Source: Paraconiothyrium sp. Pb-2020
Taxonomy: Eukaryota > Ascomycota > Dothideomycetes > Pleosporales > Didymosphaeriaceae
DNA: 64,000 nt
NCBI GenBank assembly: GCA_022419385.1
Contig: JAJUBI010000004.1
Location: forward strand, 3,763,286-3,827,285
Direction: 5' to 3'
Part shown: one piece after another, positions 30,073 to 39,302 of the stretch
Numbering within the stretch: position 1 is the stretch's first letter
How the letters are laid out: each line of letters starts with the position of its first letter
Notes under the pieces: generated by a model
The model's input: only the letters and a program-made list of their open reading frames with translations
Told to the model about the DNA's origin: nothing
The model's database searches: none
Position numbers and translations under genes: made by a program

Positions 30073-32907
30073 ATGGATGAAGACGAGCAGGACGACTCCA
30101 TGCTCTTCCGGACGGCAGAAGACGGTGCTCTTCTTCGAGCTGCTAGCGATGGGGACACGAAGATGATCGCAATTCTTCTCGCGTGTAATGTCGACCTGTA
30201 CCAGCGAGATGCAGATGGACACACAGCACTGCATCTTGCTCTACAAGCCGGGTCCACCGAAGCCGTTCAAATGCTGCTCAAAGATGGATTCGATCCCAAC
30301 AAAGCGAGAAACCAAGGCGTTCCAAGGTTCGGCTCACTTTGGGATATCGTAGTTGTTGCTCTGGTCGCCTGGCTGGTCAAGACAATCCTTTCTTCCGTCG
30401 ATTCGGGCTTGTCATACCTTCTGAACGATGGCTCCATAAAGTCAGCGATATCCTGGGCAATATGGATTATCATCTTTGGTTCTTTGAGCTATCTCTTCTG
30501 CCAGCTTCTGAGGCTTGGTCGTGCTGCACTTCGAGGCACATCATTTGTAACCGTTGCGACGTCTTTCAAGGGACCATCCGAAAGAATGATCCTACTGCTT
30601 TTAGACGCCAACATCGAGCTTGATAACACCGAAAAAGAGGAGCTCTGGTCACATGCTGCAAGTAGGGGGTATAGAGACGTCTGCGACCGCTTGCTCGCGA
30701 AAGGATGCGCAGTGGATCAAGAGATCCTTGACAGAGAGTCCTTCCAGTACATCACTGCCCTACAGTCTGCAGCTCGGGCTTCTCGCCCTAAACTGGTCTC
30801 GCTATTGCTAAACTCAGGTGCTGATCCCAGGAGGAAAGATAGCTGTGGCCGCTCTGTCCTGGTCTTTGCATGCGAAAGCAGTCCTGGACGAACTGACGAT
30901 ACCGAAACAGACACAGTAGCTGTGCTTCAATTACTACTGCAGACGGACGCGGTGGAAGATATTGATGATAGCTTCCAGAAAGACCAGGCATCCCATAGCG
31001 GTACATGGAAGAGTCATGGCTTAGGCTGGGCGCTTGGAGAATCGTGCAGCAATAACCAGCCTGGAGTGGTGCAGGTGCTAGTGGCAGCTGGAGCGAATCC
31101 CAACATCAAAGACGAGTCGGGTCTTACTGCACTTCACGTAGCCGCAAAAGTGGAGATCAAAGACCAAGCGCCAATGTGCGATACATTGATTGCGCATGGT
31201 GCCAATGTCAATGTCTTGACTGCCGACGGATGGTCTCCCCTCGGCTACGCTATTTACCATGGCAGCGTCGGAGCTTCTGCGGGGAGTCTGATCAAAGCGG
31301 GTGCCGCCATCGGCGAGGGCGCAGCCATCTTTGGATCTGCGTTGCAACTAGCCGCACGGCATGAACTCGCTGGTGGTAGGATTTTTAGATTGATGTTGGA
31401 ACATGACGACTCAGCAGTGAACGATATTAGCGGGAAGTTCGGGACGCCCTTGCTAGCTGCTCTCAGCCGCGCTGATTGGCCGAATGATCAAAGATTTCTC
31501 GCGCCACTCGAGTATGTCAAGGTTCTCTTTGAACATGGAGCTGATTTGAACCTGACGCCAAATGAACATCGGTCCCCAATAGAAATTGCAGCGAAGCATC
31601 AGTCTGTGGATGTGTTACGATTCTTGCTTGATAACGGCGCTATTATCAAGAAAGAATGCGACGAGCAGATCTTGGAAGACACCGAACAAAATCGGCCAAT
31701 GGCGCGAACACTTGTACGAACATCGATTTTGAGTTGGGTGGAAACGTCCGACACAGACAAATTCGAACTCTTACTCAATCACGGTGCCCCTGCTGATTGT
31801 GATAGTCTACGGCGCCCAAGTTGGACAAACCTAGAGTATGCTTGCTGTTCGGCAGGTGATAACTACGTACGGACAGCCACATTACTTTTGCAATATGGAG
31901 CGAATCCAAACACCTGCGGTTGGGAAGGAGGTTATCCTCTCCATCGAGCAGCACATATTCGATCGCGCAAACATGTGTCATTACTGCTAGATTACGGAGC
32001 AGATGTGGCGACGTATAGTCCGGTCCTAGGAACCCCACTGCATTCCTTGTGTAATAGTCTGCAACACGAGATCATTGGAGACAGCATTGCTGAATCATTC
32101 TTTGGGATATTGGCCCTATTATTTTCAGCTTCTTCAACGACGGAGCTATGTCGCCCTGATCAAACAAGCGCAACACCATTTCATACACTCATAGCCTTGG
32201 CCAAACAGACGGAAATTGTTAAAGAAAATGTTTCTAGCCCACCCAGCATCAGGCTTACCGACTCAAACATCGAACCTCTTATCGCAGCGTTCTTGATGGA
32301 GCTAGGAGAACATAACGAGAGCATCATTTGTCATCTCCTCCTGGCTCGGGACTCAGAAGGATGCACGCCTTTGCACATCGCAGCTCAAGTTGGCGATGTA
32401 GATGTTATGCGCTTTCTGCTATCTTTGGATTATCTGGATCCCAAAGTTCTCGATGCAGATTTCCAGACTGGAGCGAAACGTTCACCTCTTTTCGGCCAGG
32501 AAGGAACTGCGTGGATATTGATCCGAGACCACGCTGGCTGGTCTCTACTTCACCACGCTGCGGCAAACGGCCGAGTGCTTATGTGTGCCTACTTCCTGAT
32601 GGATGAGGATAACTTTGCACCAGGTAGAATTGCCCTGGTCGAAGACGTCAGAGGAGCTGCCGATCTTGCCGCTGCTAATGATCACCCAAAACTAGCAAAG
32701 TATATTAGTGAATGCTTGCCGAGCGAGTCTGAAGACTTGGGCCTGGAAACTATTCTCCAGAGCCGATGTCCTTCACAAAGTACAATTGATGAGTTGGTCG
32801 TGACTATACCAATGTGGCATACATTCTCGCAAGACATGCTTGAGAATACCATTAGAGACTGGGATGAAGACCACCGCGGAAGAGATGGGCTGCTAGAACA
32901 AAATTGA
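30073..32907 (+). CDS. Ankyrin-repeat protein with two internal membrane helices
   Basis: A single exon encodes 944 aa; the ATG at 30073 gives an acidic start (MDEDEQDD). At least a dozen ankyrin repeats are visible, for example GHTALHLALQAGSTEAVQML, ESGLTALHVAAK and EGCTPLHIAAQVGDVDVMRF. They occupy roughly residues 18-80 and 170-860. Between the first repeats and the rest lie two hydrophobic helices, ~91-108 (DIVVVALVAWLVKTIL) and ~125-147 (AISWAIWIIIFGSLSYLF), likely a membrane hairpin. Ankyrin repeats bind proteins, and in fungi they often form the sensor end of multidomain incompatibility or immunity proteins. No NACHT, NB-ARC or other effector domain is present here. The frame is intact. 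Confidence 0.85.
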   Translation: MDEDEQDDSMLFRTAEDGALLRAASDGDTKMIAILLACNVDLYQRDADGHTALHLALQAGSTEAVQMLLKDGFDPNKARNQGVPRFGSLWDIVVVALVAWLVKTILSSVDSGLSYLLNDGSIKSAISWAIWIIIFGSLSYLFCQLLRLGRAALRGTSFVTVATSFKGPSERMILLLLDANIELDNTEKEELWSHAASRGYRDVCDRLLAKGCAVDQEILDRESFQYITALQSAARASRPKLVSLLLNSGADPRRKDSCGRSVLVFACESSPGRTDDTETDTVAVLQLLLQTDAVEDIDDSFQKDQASHSGTWKSHGLGWALGESCSNNQPGVVQVLVAAGANPNIKDESGLTALHVAAKVEIKDQAPMCDTLIAHGANVNVLTADGWSPLGYAIYHGSVGASAGSLIKAGAAIGEGAAIFGSALQLAARHELAGGRIFRLMLEHDDSAVNDISGKFGTPLLAALSRADWPNDQRFLAPLEYVKVLFEHGADLNLTPNEHRSPIEIAAKHQSVDVLRFLLDNGAIIKKECDEQILEDTEQNRPMARTLVRTSILSWVETSDTDKFELLLNHGAPADCDSLRRPSWTNLEYACCSAGDNYVRTATLLLQYGANPNTCGWEGGYPLHRAAHIRSRKHVSLLLDYGADVATYSPVLGTPLHSLCNSLQHEIIGDSIAESFFGILALLFSASSTTELCRPDQTSATPFHTLIALAKQTEIVKENVSSPPSIRLTDSNIEPLIAAFLMELGEHNESIICHLLLARDSEGCTPLHIAAQVGDVDVMRFLLSLDYLDPKVLDADFQTGAKRSPLFGQEGTAWILIRDHAGWSLLHHAAANGRVLMCAYFLMDEDNFAPGRIALVEDVRGAADLAAANDHPKLAKYISECLPSESEDLGLETILQSRCPSQSTIDELVVTIPMWHTFSQDMLENTIRDWDEDHRGRDGLLEQN

Positions 32908-33884
32908 GTGATTAAATAAGGATTCTTTTTCGACACCAACCCTGGGATGCAAGGTCATGTGATCTATGTACAACTAGATGCTTAAAATGATAAGCCTCAC
33001 GGCATGTGCATTTCAGACATGATGAACATCGACGTAACTATCACCACGTCTACTGCTACATCACTAAGAGATACAGGAAGTCTACGATGCTCAAGTTCCA
33101 CTCGGATGTTTCGTGGTGATGATCCATTGAATGACATTTCTCCCTCTTGTCCCATCCGGTGCTCAGCTTTATCTGTAGCGACATCCTACGCTATTACATG
33201 CCGTAGCTCGCGGTGGGGGTATTTAACCATCATTTATTTTGAGATTCAGCCCTGAAAAGATGCGCGGACAGTGTCAGGATGCACCTGCCATATGCTGAGA
33301 CTATGTTAACACCATTTAGGACCAAAAACCATCAAAAAATGGTTCTCACCGCGCACAATGGTGTACGACTGGAGACACAATACAGCCCCGCGTACGGTTT
33401 CCTCGTGTAGGAATGCGGATCGCCGGCCAAGCTTGGAACTGAGATCGGGACTATGGCACAACGTTTGCAGGAAACGTATACATGTGGTGAAGCGTCAACG
33501 ATCTACACAGATGGTCTGGTTGGGGCATTCATCTAATGTATCAACATAATACGTATTACACCGCTATAGGAAAGGTTGCATGATAGACCAAGAAAGATGA
33601 TGAGAAGCAATCATGGCGCTCTAACGACGGTGCCGTCTGAAGAAGAAAACGAAAAGCAGAGATTGTTTGCCAAACGTCTGATTCCTGGCCGCAAGTGTTT
33701 ATGATAGAAGCCATACGCTCGCGTCCAGCTCGATGTGCACTAAGATGCACCAAGTACAAACGATTGTAACCGCTCCGTCATCATACCTGAGAATTCGTCT
33801 TACCATCCGCGGTTGCCGCAGATCCGAACAACGTTTGCGTCGCCTAGACTTGGCTCGTCCACTCTGGTAAGTCTTATATTCTGG
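32908..33884. other. Convergent intergenic region
   Basis: 977 bp with only short frames in both directions. No supported gene or RNA. Confidence 0.5.
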
Positions 33885-34895
33885 TCATGTTGACTTCTCT
33901 TGAAGTGGTTCAGCCAGCTTTGTTGCAATCGCCGCCGACTTATCGCGTTTGGCTTGAATCTTCGCTTTCTTCGCCTTCTTGCTCTTGGCCCTTCTCCCCT
34001 TCTTCGATGAGCCTGCCGCACTCTTTGAATTGTTCTCACCATCCTGAGTGTCCCCATTCCCGATGCCGACCATCCCCTGATCTTTCAATCGTTCAAGCTC
34101 CTTTTCCATTTCCTTCATATCTTCATACAGCTCGTCGCCGTCTAAGAGAAGCACTTCCTCGTCGCTGTCGTCTGGAGCCACACTTCCTCCAACGTCCTCC
34201 GAGTCTTCAGTATACGGGGGGCCCTCATCGTCATCATCACCATCGGCGTAGTCCTTGCGCATTTGGCCTCTCTTTTCGCTGCGTTCATCCTGTGGCTCGC
34301 CCTCAACGACGACTTTTGCTTCATAACGCTCCTGTACTTCATCGATTCCTGGCTCTTCCGCTACTTCCACCAGACCGAGCCTCGTAAGAACGTTTTCAAC
34401 TCTCAGCGATTCTGCAACACCAGGACCGAGCTCTGCCATCGCGACGAAATGACCATGGGCATGTGCCTCTAGCGCGTCGATCAGTTCCTTCAGGATTTCC
34501 CCGTTGACTTCTTTTGGAACTTGCAATTCCCTCAGCTTGCTGATAGCAAACAGTACGCCCGAGCGGAAGCTTGCCAGAAGATCCAAACTGTCTTTTATCT
34601 GTGCTACCGCGTTTTCTTTGCCGATGATGAAGCCGTTAATACCCCAACGACCAAGGAAATTGAGGGTTGGTTTGTCGAGAAGTTCGACAAGATCCGACGG
34701 ACGTCCTAAGCTTACGCAGCGGCGAACATAGGCAGTACCCGCAATGAAGGCGAGCTCGTGACCGTCTTCAAGTGCTTGCATATGAGGGTCGAAGACACCT
34801 TCATCCCATACAGGCCAGTCAAGGTTGGCGAAGCGAGGTTTCTCCACTGGTTGGAAAAGGCTTGCAAGCGGGTCGACAGACATATCGCCCTCCAT
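33885..34895 (-). CDS. Uncharacterised protein with acidic middle and Lys-rich tail
   Basis: A single exon encodes 336 aa from the ATG at 34895. Residues ~1-160 are globular, with the pattern LDWPVWDEGVFDP, then HELAFIAGTAYV, then SFRSGVLFAISKLREL. About 215-270 is acidic (DGDDDDEGPPYTEDSEDV), about 275-295 is a charged helix (DMKEMEKELERLK), and the C terminus is strongly basic (KKGRRAKSKKAKKAKIQAKRDK), probably a nuclear or nucleolar signal. I recognise no family. The globular part shares a loose layout with the next two minus-strand genes (see findings). Confidence 0.62.
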   Translation of the reverse strand: MEGDMSVDPLASLFQPVEKPRFANLDWPVWDEGVFDPHMQALEDGHELAFIAGTAYVRRCVSLGRPSDLVELLDKPTLNFLGRWGINGFIIGKENAVAQIKDSLDLLASFRSGVLFAISKLRELQVPKEVNGEILKELIDALEAHAHGHFVAMAELGPGVAESLRVENVLTRLGLVEVAEEPGIDEVQERYEAKVVVEGEPQDERSEKRGQMRKDYADGDDDDEGPPYTEDSEDVGGSVAPDDSDEEVLLLDGDELYEDMKEMEKELERLKDQGMVGIGNGDTQDGENNSKSAAGSSKKGRRAKSKKAKKAKIQAKRDKSAAIATKLAEPLQEKST

Positions 34896-35259
34896 CACGA
34901 TGGCTTGGCGGGTTCGGCGACTTTCGTAGCTGATATCACTGGTGTAGTAGATAAGTTGGTTCACGTAGTCGTTCTGGTAATAAATGAGGGGCGGATGGAT
35001 TTATATAGCCTGGTATGAACTACTGAGGGTAAACGCGCATAGAAGTCTTTACAAACGGAAGTTAGAATGATACGCGGTCACTCATGTAAAATGAATCCGA
35101 AGTGAGAGTGACGTGATGTGTTTGGTGGACCGCTATTTCTTGCGCCGACATTCTGAACTCGCTTCTTCCATTATTAGGCTTCACCGGGATATAATTATCC
35201 TTGGTTGCTCCATAAACATGCGCACGTTGCCCACCCAAAGATCGCGTTGAGAAACAGGA
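34896..35259. other. Short intergenic spacer
   Basis: 364 bp upstream of the previous gene. I see nothing but a probable promoter. Confidence 0.4.
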
Positions 35260-35826
35260 CTAGCCACTCCAATTCTTGGTCACTTCCGGCTGCACCCCAT
35301 GCTCCTTCACCACCTTCTCGTATACCGCGCGGAACTCCTCGGCAAAGCATGCAAGGCACTGCGGAAGTCCTTCCATCTTCGCGGCCATCGGGAGATCGCC
35401 CTGCCGAAGCTTCTCGATGGCAAACTTTCCGCCCATCCAGAAGCTCGAATATATGGATACATTACCCGTAACGTAATTCGCGACGGTCGACACGCTTTTG
35501 TCGTCGGCTAAGAAGCGATTTATATCTGCGGTCCTGACATAGTCCTGGAACGCGGTAATCGGTGGTATGCCGAGAAGTTTGTGGACGTCGTCTATCTGCT
35601 TGAGGGAGTAGTGCGCGCCTTCATAGAAGGCGTGCTGATGGTCGAATGTGCTTGTGGTGGGGTTGGTGATGGCGAGCGCGGCGAACGGCCAGTCAGGCCA
35701 GGGATAGATGGACTCAAACCGGATAATCTTGAGGGCCGCAGCTCGTTCGGGGGAGTGGCGCGTCATGTTGCTTGGTAGATTTGTTGTTGTGCGACTCTGA
35801 GCTGAACTTGAGACCTCGAGCGTCAT
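35260..35826 (-). CDS. Uncharacterised 188-aa protein, tandem group member 2
   Basis: A single exon from the ATG at 35826. After a Ser/Thr-rich N terminus come SIYPWPDWPFAAL, HAFYEGAHYSL, a helix-rich region with YVRTADINRFLADDKSV, SIYSSFWMGGKFAIEKLRQ, and a final helical segment with two Cys (LPQCLACFAEEF). The order of an aromatic W-P-x-W block, a His/Gly block and an S-F-x-G-x-x-x-AI-x-x-L block resembles the genes on either side. No known domain. A small globular intracellular protein is likely, since no signal peptide or membrane helix is seen. Confidence 0.6.
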   Translation of the reverse strand: MTLEVSSSAQSRTTTNLPSNMTRHSPERAAALKIIRFESIYPWPDWPFAALAITNPTTSTFDHQHAFYEGAHYSLKQIDDVHKLLGIPPITAFQDYVRTADINRFLADDKSVSTVANYVTGNVSIYSSFWMGGKFAIEKLRQGDLPMAAKMEGLPQCLACFAEEFRAVYEKVVKEHGVQPEVTKNWSG

Positions 35827-36276
35827 AACGCCGTGTGAGAGAGTGACTGGAGTACAGATTCGGCGGCTCCTGCTTGATGAGCAACATCATGGCTCAGTCA
35901 TGATGCGCGCACCTCTCTATCCATAAATCTCAACTGCACTAAACCCTCTCATTCCCCATCATCTGTCTAAAGTATGGGCGTATCCAAGTCAGCACAATTG
36001 CAGATGCTAGCCTAGCATTAGTAGGCAACAATGAGACAACTCTCAAGGCTGTCGAGCGAATACACACTCGTATAAGATTGGTATTATGTTTTTTGGATCA
36101 AATTTTAGCGCCAAAGGTTTGAATTGTGACGTGAGGTATGTAACAAATCAAGTGGCCTCGTAAGTGAGCCTCGTAATTTTCAGGCTACGTCGGGGTCTCT
36201 CTACGTACAGCATGCTCGTACCCTTCCTTTTGATAAACTCCGAATACGACACAGGATGTCAGGAGAGCCTCCTACT
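35827..36276. other. Intergenic spacer
   Basis: 450 bp, AT-rich. Nothing recognisable. Confidence 0.4.
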
Positions 36277-36840
36277 TTAGAGATGACGAATCATTGATTC
36301 ATCGAGACTCCATTCCCCAGTGTCCCTCAATTCGAAAGGCTTGATAGGTTCCGCCACACGACTCCTCATATAGTAGTGGTGTAAACTTCCCTCGTAATCA
36401 TCCAGCAGTGCCCCAAAACACTCCCAGCACGGATTGGGCGTCTGTTTGTTGACCTCTTCCATGGCCCGTACGCAAAGGATCTTGATAGCCAGTATCGCGC
36501 CCGCGTGAAAACTTGACAGCTTGTCTGTGTTCTTCTGGATGATAGATGGAAGCGCATCTGCATCATGCGACCACTGACGAGAACGTCCTTTGAGGTCCAT
36601 GAACGCAAGCTTAATGATGTTGCGAGCGCTATCGCGGGATGCTTGGTAGGGTGCTTTGTAGGGTGGTTGGCAGCAATGAAGTCGGACGAAATAAAGGTTC
36701 TCACAGACATGTACGAAGCCTTCGTTGAACAAATATTCATGGGAAATAGAATCCCACTCCCAATACATGATACGTTCCTTGTTAGGTCCTAAGACAAACC
36801 AGGGAGTCCATTGCGGACGCGGGCGAACAATTTTAGCCAT
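36277..36840 (-). CDS. Uncharacterised 187-aa protein, tandem group member 3
   Basis: A single exon from the ATG at 36840. It opens with PRPQWTPWFVLGP, then an EYLFNEGFVHVCENLYF block, a helix with NIIKLAFMDLKGRSRQW, SSFHAGAILAIKILCV, and a C-terminal helix with WECFGALLDDYE. There are four Cys and no signal peptide. The S-F-x-x-G-x-x-x-AI core matches the two neighbours in position. Function is unknown. Confidence 0.58.
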   Translation of the reverse strand: MAKIVRPRPQWTPWFVLGPNKERIMYWEWDSISHEYLFNEGFVHVCENLYFVRLHCCQPPYKAPYQASRDSARNIIKLAFMDLKGRSRQWSHDADALPSIIQKNTDKLSSFHAGAILAIKILCVRAMEEVNKQTPNPCWECFGALLDDYEGSLHHYYMRSRVAEPIKPFELRDTGEWSLDESMIRHL

Positions 36841-37724
36841 GGAAAGTGGTTCCGATAGCTGAGGAAAGATCGAGGAGGTAAGCGTAGTTCATATTAAATG
36901 AATTTGTCTTACTGGGGATTAAACATTTCTGCATGACCTGTGTTTGTCACAAAGTACACAATCAGTCGAGCAAGCTTCGGAATGGGGCAATCTGACCGGA
37001 GGACCATATATGGTCACTGCTTGACGCATCCTTGACATCAAACTTTCTGCACGCACGTGTTCTCTTATACCATCACGCCCGCACTTCATCACCTTCTCTC
37101 CACAGAAACAATCTAATATCAATACCTGCGTATGGTATCCACTCGCCTTATTTTAGTCCTAAGTATGGCTAGAGGCATCTTTGGGGTTCTCTGAAAATAG
37201 TATTGCAATGTAAGCCTAGTCGCGTGTTTCTAGTTGACATCCTGATTGCTTTGTCTCTCTGTCACAGGATACTCATTTTGCGCACGAGATATCACAATCA
37301 TTACTTGACAACACGCGCGTTTGCGAAGGCCACCATGTTTGGGATTATCTTGCTGAGATGCAACTGGCCTCCATGAACAAGACGCTACATGAACGACAAG
37401 AAAGCTAAGTTGATTCCTTCTTCTTGAGCTTTACCCCGACCCAGCACTAGCTTCCGGGTCAATGCCAGGTAAAGGGTCATGTAAAAATCAGAGCATTCCT
37501 AATTGATTCGCGTTCCAAAACTTATTTAACGTTAAACTTGTTATATTCAGAAAAAGGGAAGAGAAACTACGCACTCCGCCGGGATTGTTGAACGATCTCT
37601 CATCTTTGCTGTGGAAATAAACTCCAAAAACAGTTGAAGCTCGACAGTCCGATGGAGTGACTCGTCGCCGTGATATCCCCCATCTCATCGTAATCTCATT
37701 GCCGTCATCATCGTGATCGGACTC
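36841..37724. other. Intergenic region
   Basis: 884 bp with no supported gene; a few short frames only. Confidence 0.45.
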
Positions 37725-38855
37725 CTAAGTCTCGTTGCGAGCTCCCTGTGCATTATCTGCGCTCTGAGACCTGGCAGACTTGAGTAGTCTATCGATCGCT
37801 GGGATCGGCCTGAACGCTGCATGGTCCTTCTTCAGCCTAGCCAAGGCATCATCGGTCTTCTTGAAGACTTCTTTGGGTACCAAATCAGCTTTCCCCTCGG
37901 GCTCGGTTTTGTCCGTGGCAACGACTTCCGCTACAAACTCTTCCACTGCCGTTTTGGAGTCGATCATCAAATTTCTTGCATTCTTCTGGAAGATTGCCTC
38001 CGGCTCTCGCAACAGTGTAGCGAGGGTTGCACCCGTGCCAGACTTCCATGCAGAGATCGTGGCTTCGATCTTCTCCATGGCCCCGAACGAAATACGCATG
38101 AACAGATGATTCATTATCTTGTATCTTCCTTTGTGAGTGCCAAATTCGTCGATATTATCGAGCTGAAGAACATGTTTCTTCATGTAAACACTCTCTGGCC
38201 AACAGCACTTGAAGATGCCGAACTGTGGTCCAGTCACATCAATGATCCATGCCCTACCGTCCATGACTTGATGCGGATGATGGAATGTCCGTGATCGGTA
38301 GTCTCACGCGAGCCCCACGCAAGGACAACTCGGACCTTCTTAGCCGTCGGTTTCATTCCTATTTGGAGTTCGTCTATCTTTAAGCTACTGCCTATACCTA
38401 GTCAGTTCTCTTCCAGCTTCCGATGTTGTTAAAAAATTACCTTCTAACATCTGCACAAAGATGTCATGACAGAATGCGAGAGGATCTTCACAAGTGAATG
38501 CAGTCAGCGCCATCTTCTTCTGGTTTTCGTTGCCAAAGAAGTGGTTTGGAAATGGCGCTAGTTTGCCGATGTCCACTGGTGCATCTTGGATGACGAGGGT
38601 ATCTCCCTCTTCTGTGACGCTCGCTATTGTGGCGTCATATGTGGCCTCACGCATTGTGAGATAGATGTCCTGGAGTAGCTGTCCGGCGCGATGCACAACA
38701 AGGTCAATGCCGCTCTTTCCGCATGATATCTTGTGCGTGGGCCAATTCTGCTTTTGGCAGGCGATGCTGCAGTACTTGACCATTTTGCAGCCACTGCAAC
38801 GATCGCTAGCGACGGCGCCGCAATTCAGGCAGCTGTTGATGTCGGTTTCGTCCAT
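37725..38855 (-). pseudogene. MYND zinc-finger gene with a frameshift
   Basis: Exon 1 (38855-38441) starts MDETDINSC and encodes a complete MYND finger at residues ~9-46: CLNC, CSGC, KYCSIAC, WPTHKISC. A short intron (38398-38440, donor GTAATT, branch ACTGAC, acceptor TAG) leads to exon 2, which reads KKVRVVLAWGSRETTDHGHS and then IIRIK. Just after IIRIK, near 38267, the frame must change by one to continue into MDGRAWIIDVTGPQFG, which runs to 37725 and ends GARNET. Read without the shift, translation stops about 10 codons later. MYND fingers bind Pro-rich peptides in regulatory complexes. I read this as one gene with a 1-base deletion (or assembly error). Two separate genes are less likely, because the C-terminal part would start at a Met in the middle of a domain. 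Confidence 0.68.
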
Positions 38856-39302
38856 GCTACCTACGGTATCGAACCGAACTTGGGCTGTCGGTAAAATTAT
38901 TGTCGGTATGTAGCGTTGTGGTCTTTCGTGGGGCAGAAATCGATTAAGAGCAAAATTGAGAGAGAGAGAGGGAGCGGTGATATACTCGATGTGGTTGTCG
39001 TGGTAATGTGCATGTGAGGAAGGCACGGAAAGTGAGTGTCAAACGGACGCCTTTCTTAATCTTTACTCGCTTCACATTGAAATGAGGACGTGTCGACCAA
39101 CAGGACAGGGGTTCAATTATGACACCTTGAAGGTCAATGGCAGTCCTAGACGTATATTCTCCATGATTCTACTGATCAACTACGGATCTCACATTCAATT
39201 TTCTAACACGATGTCGAGTGTGAAAGAACCCTCTCTATCAAGATTGACGAAAACCAAGTCGTCTCAATTTCCAGAACACATCTATGTGCTCACATTGCCC
39301 GT
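38856..39302. other. Intergenic spacer
   Basis: 447 bp, including a GAGAGAGAGAGGGAG run near 38960. Promoter of the MYND gene and 3' flank of the oxidase. Confidence 0.4.
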
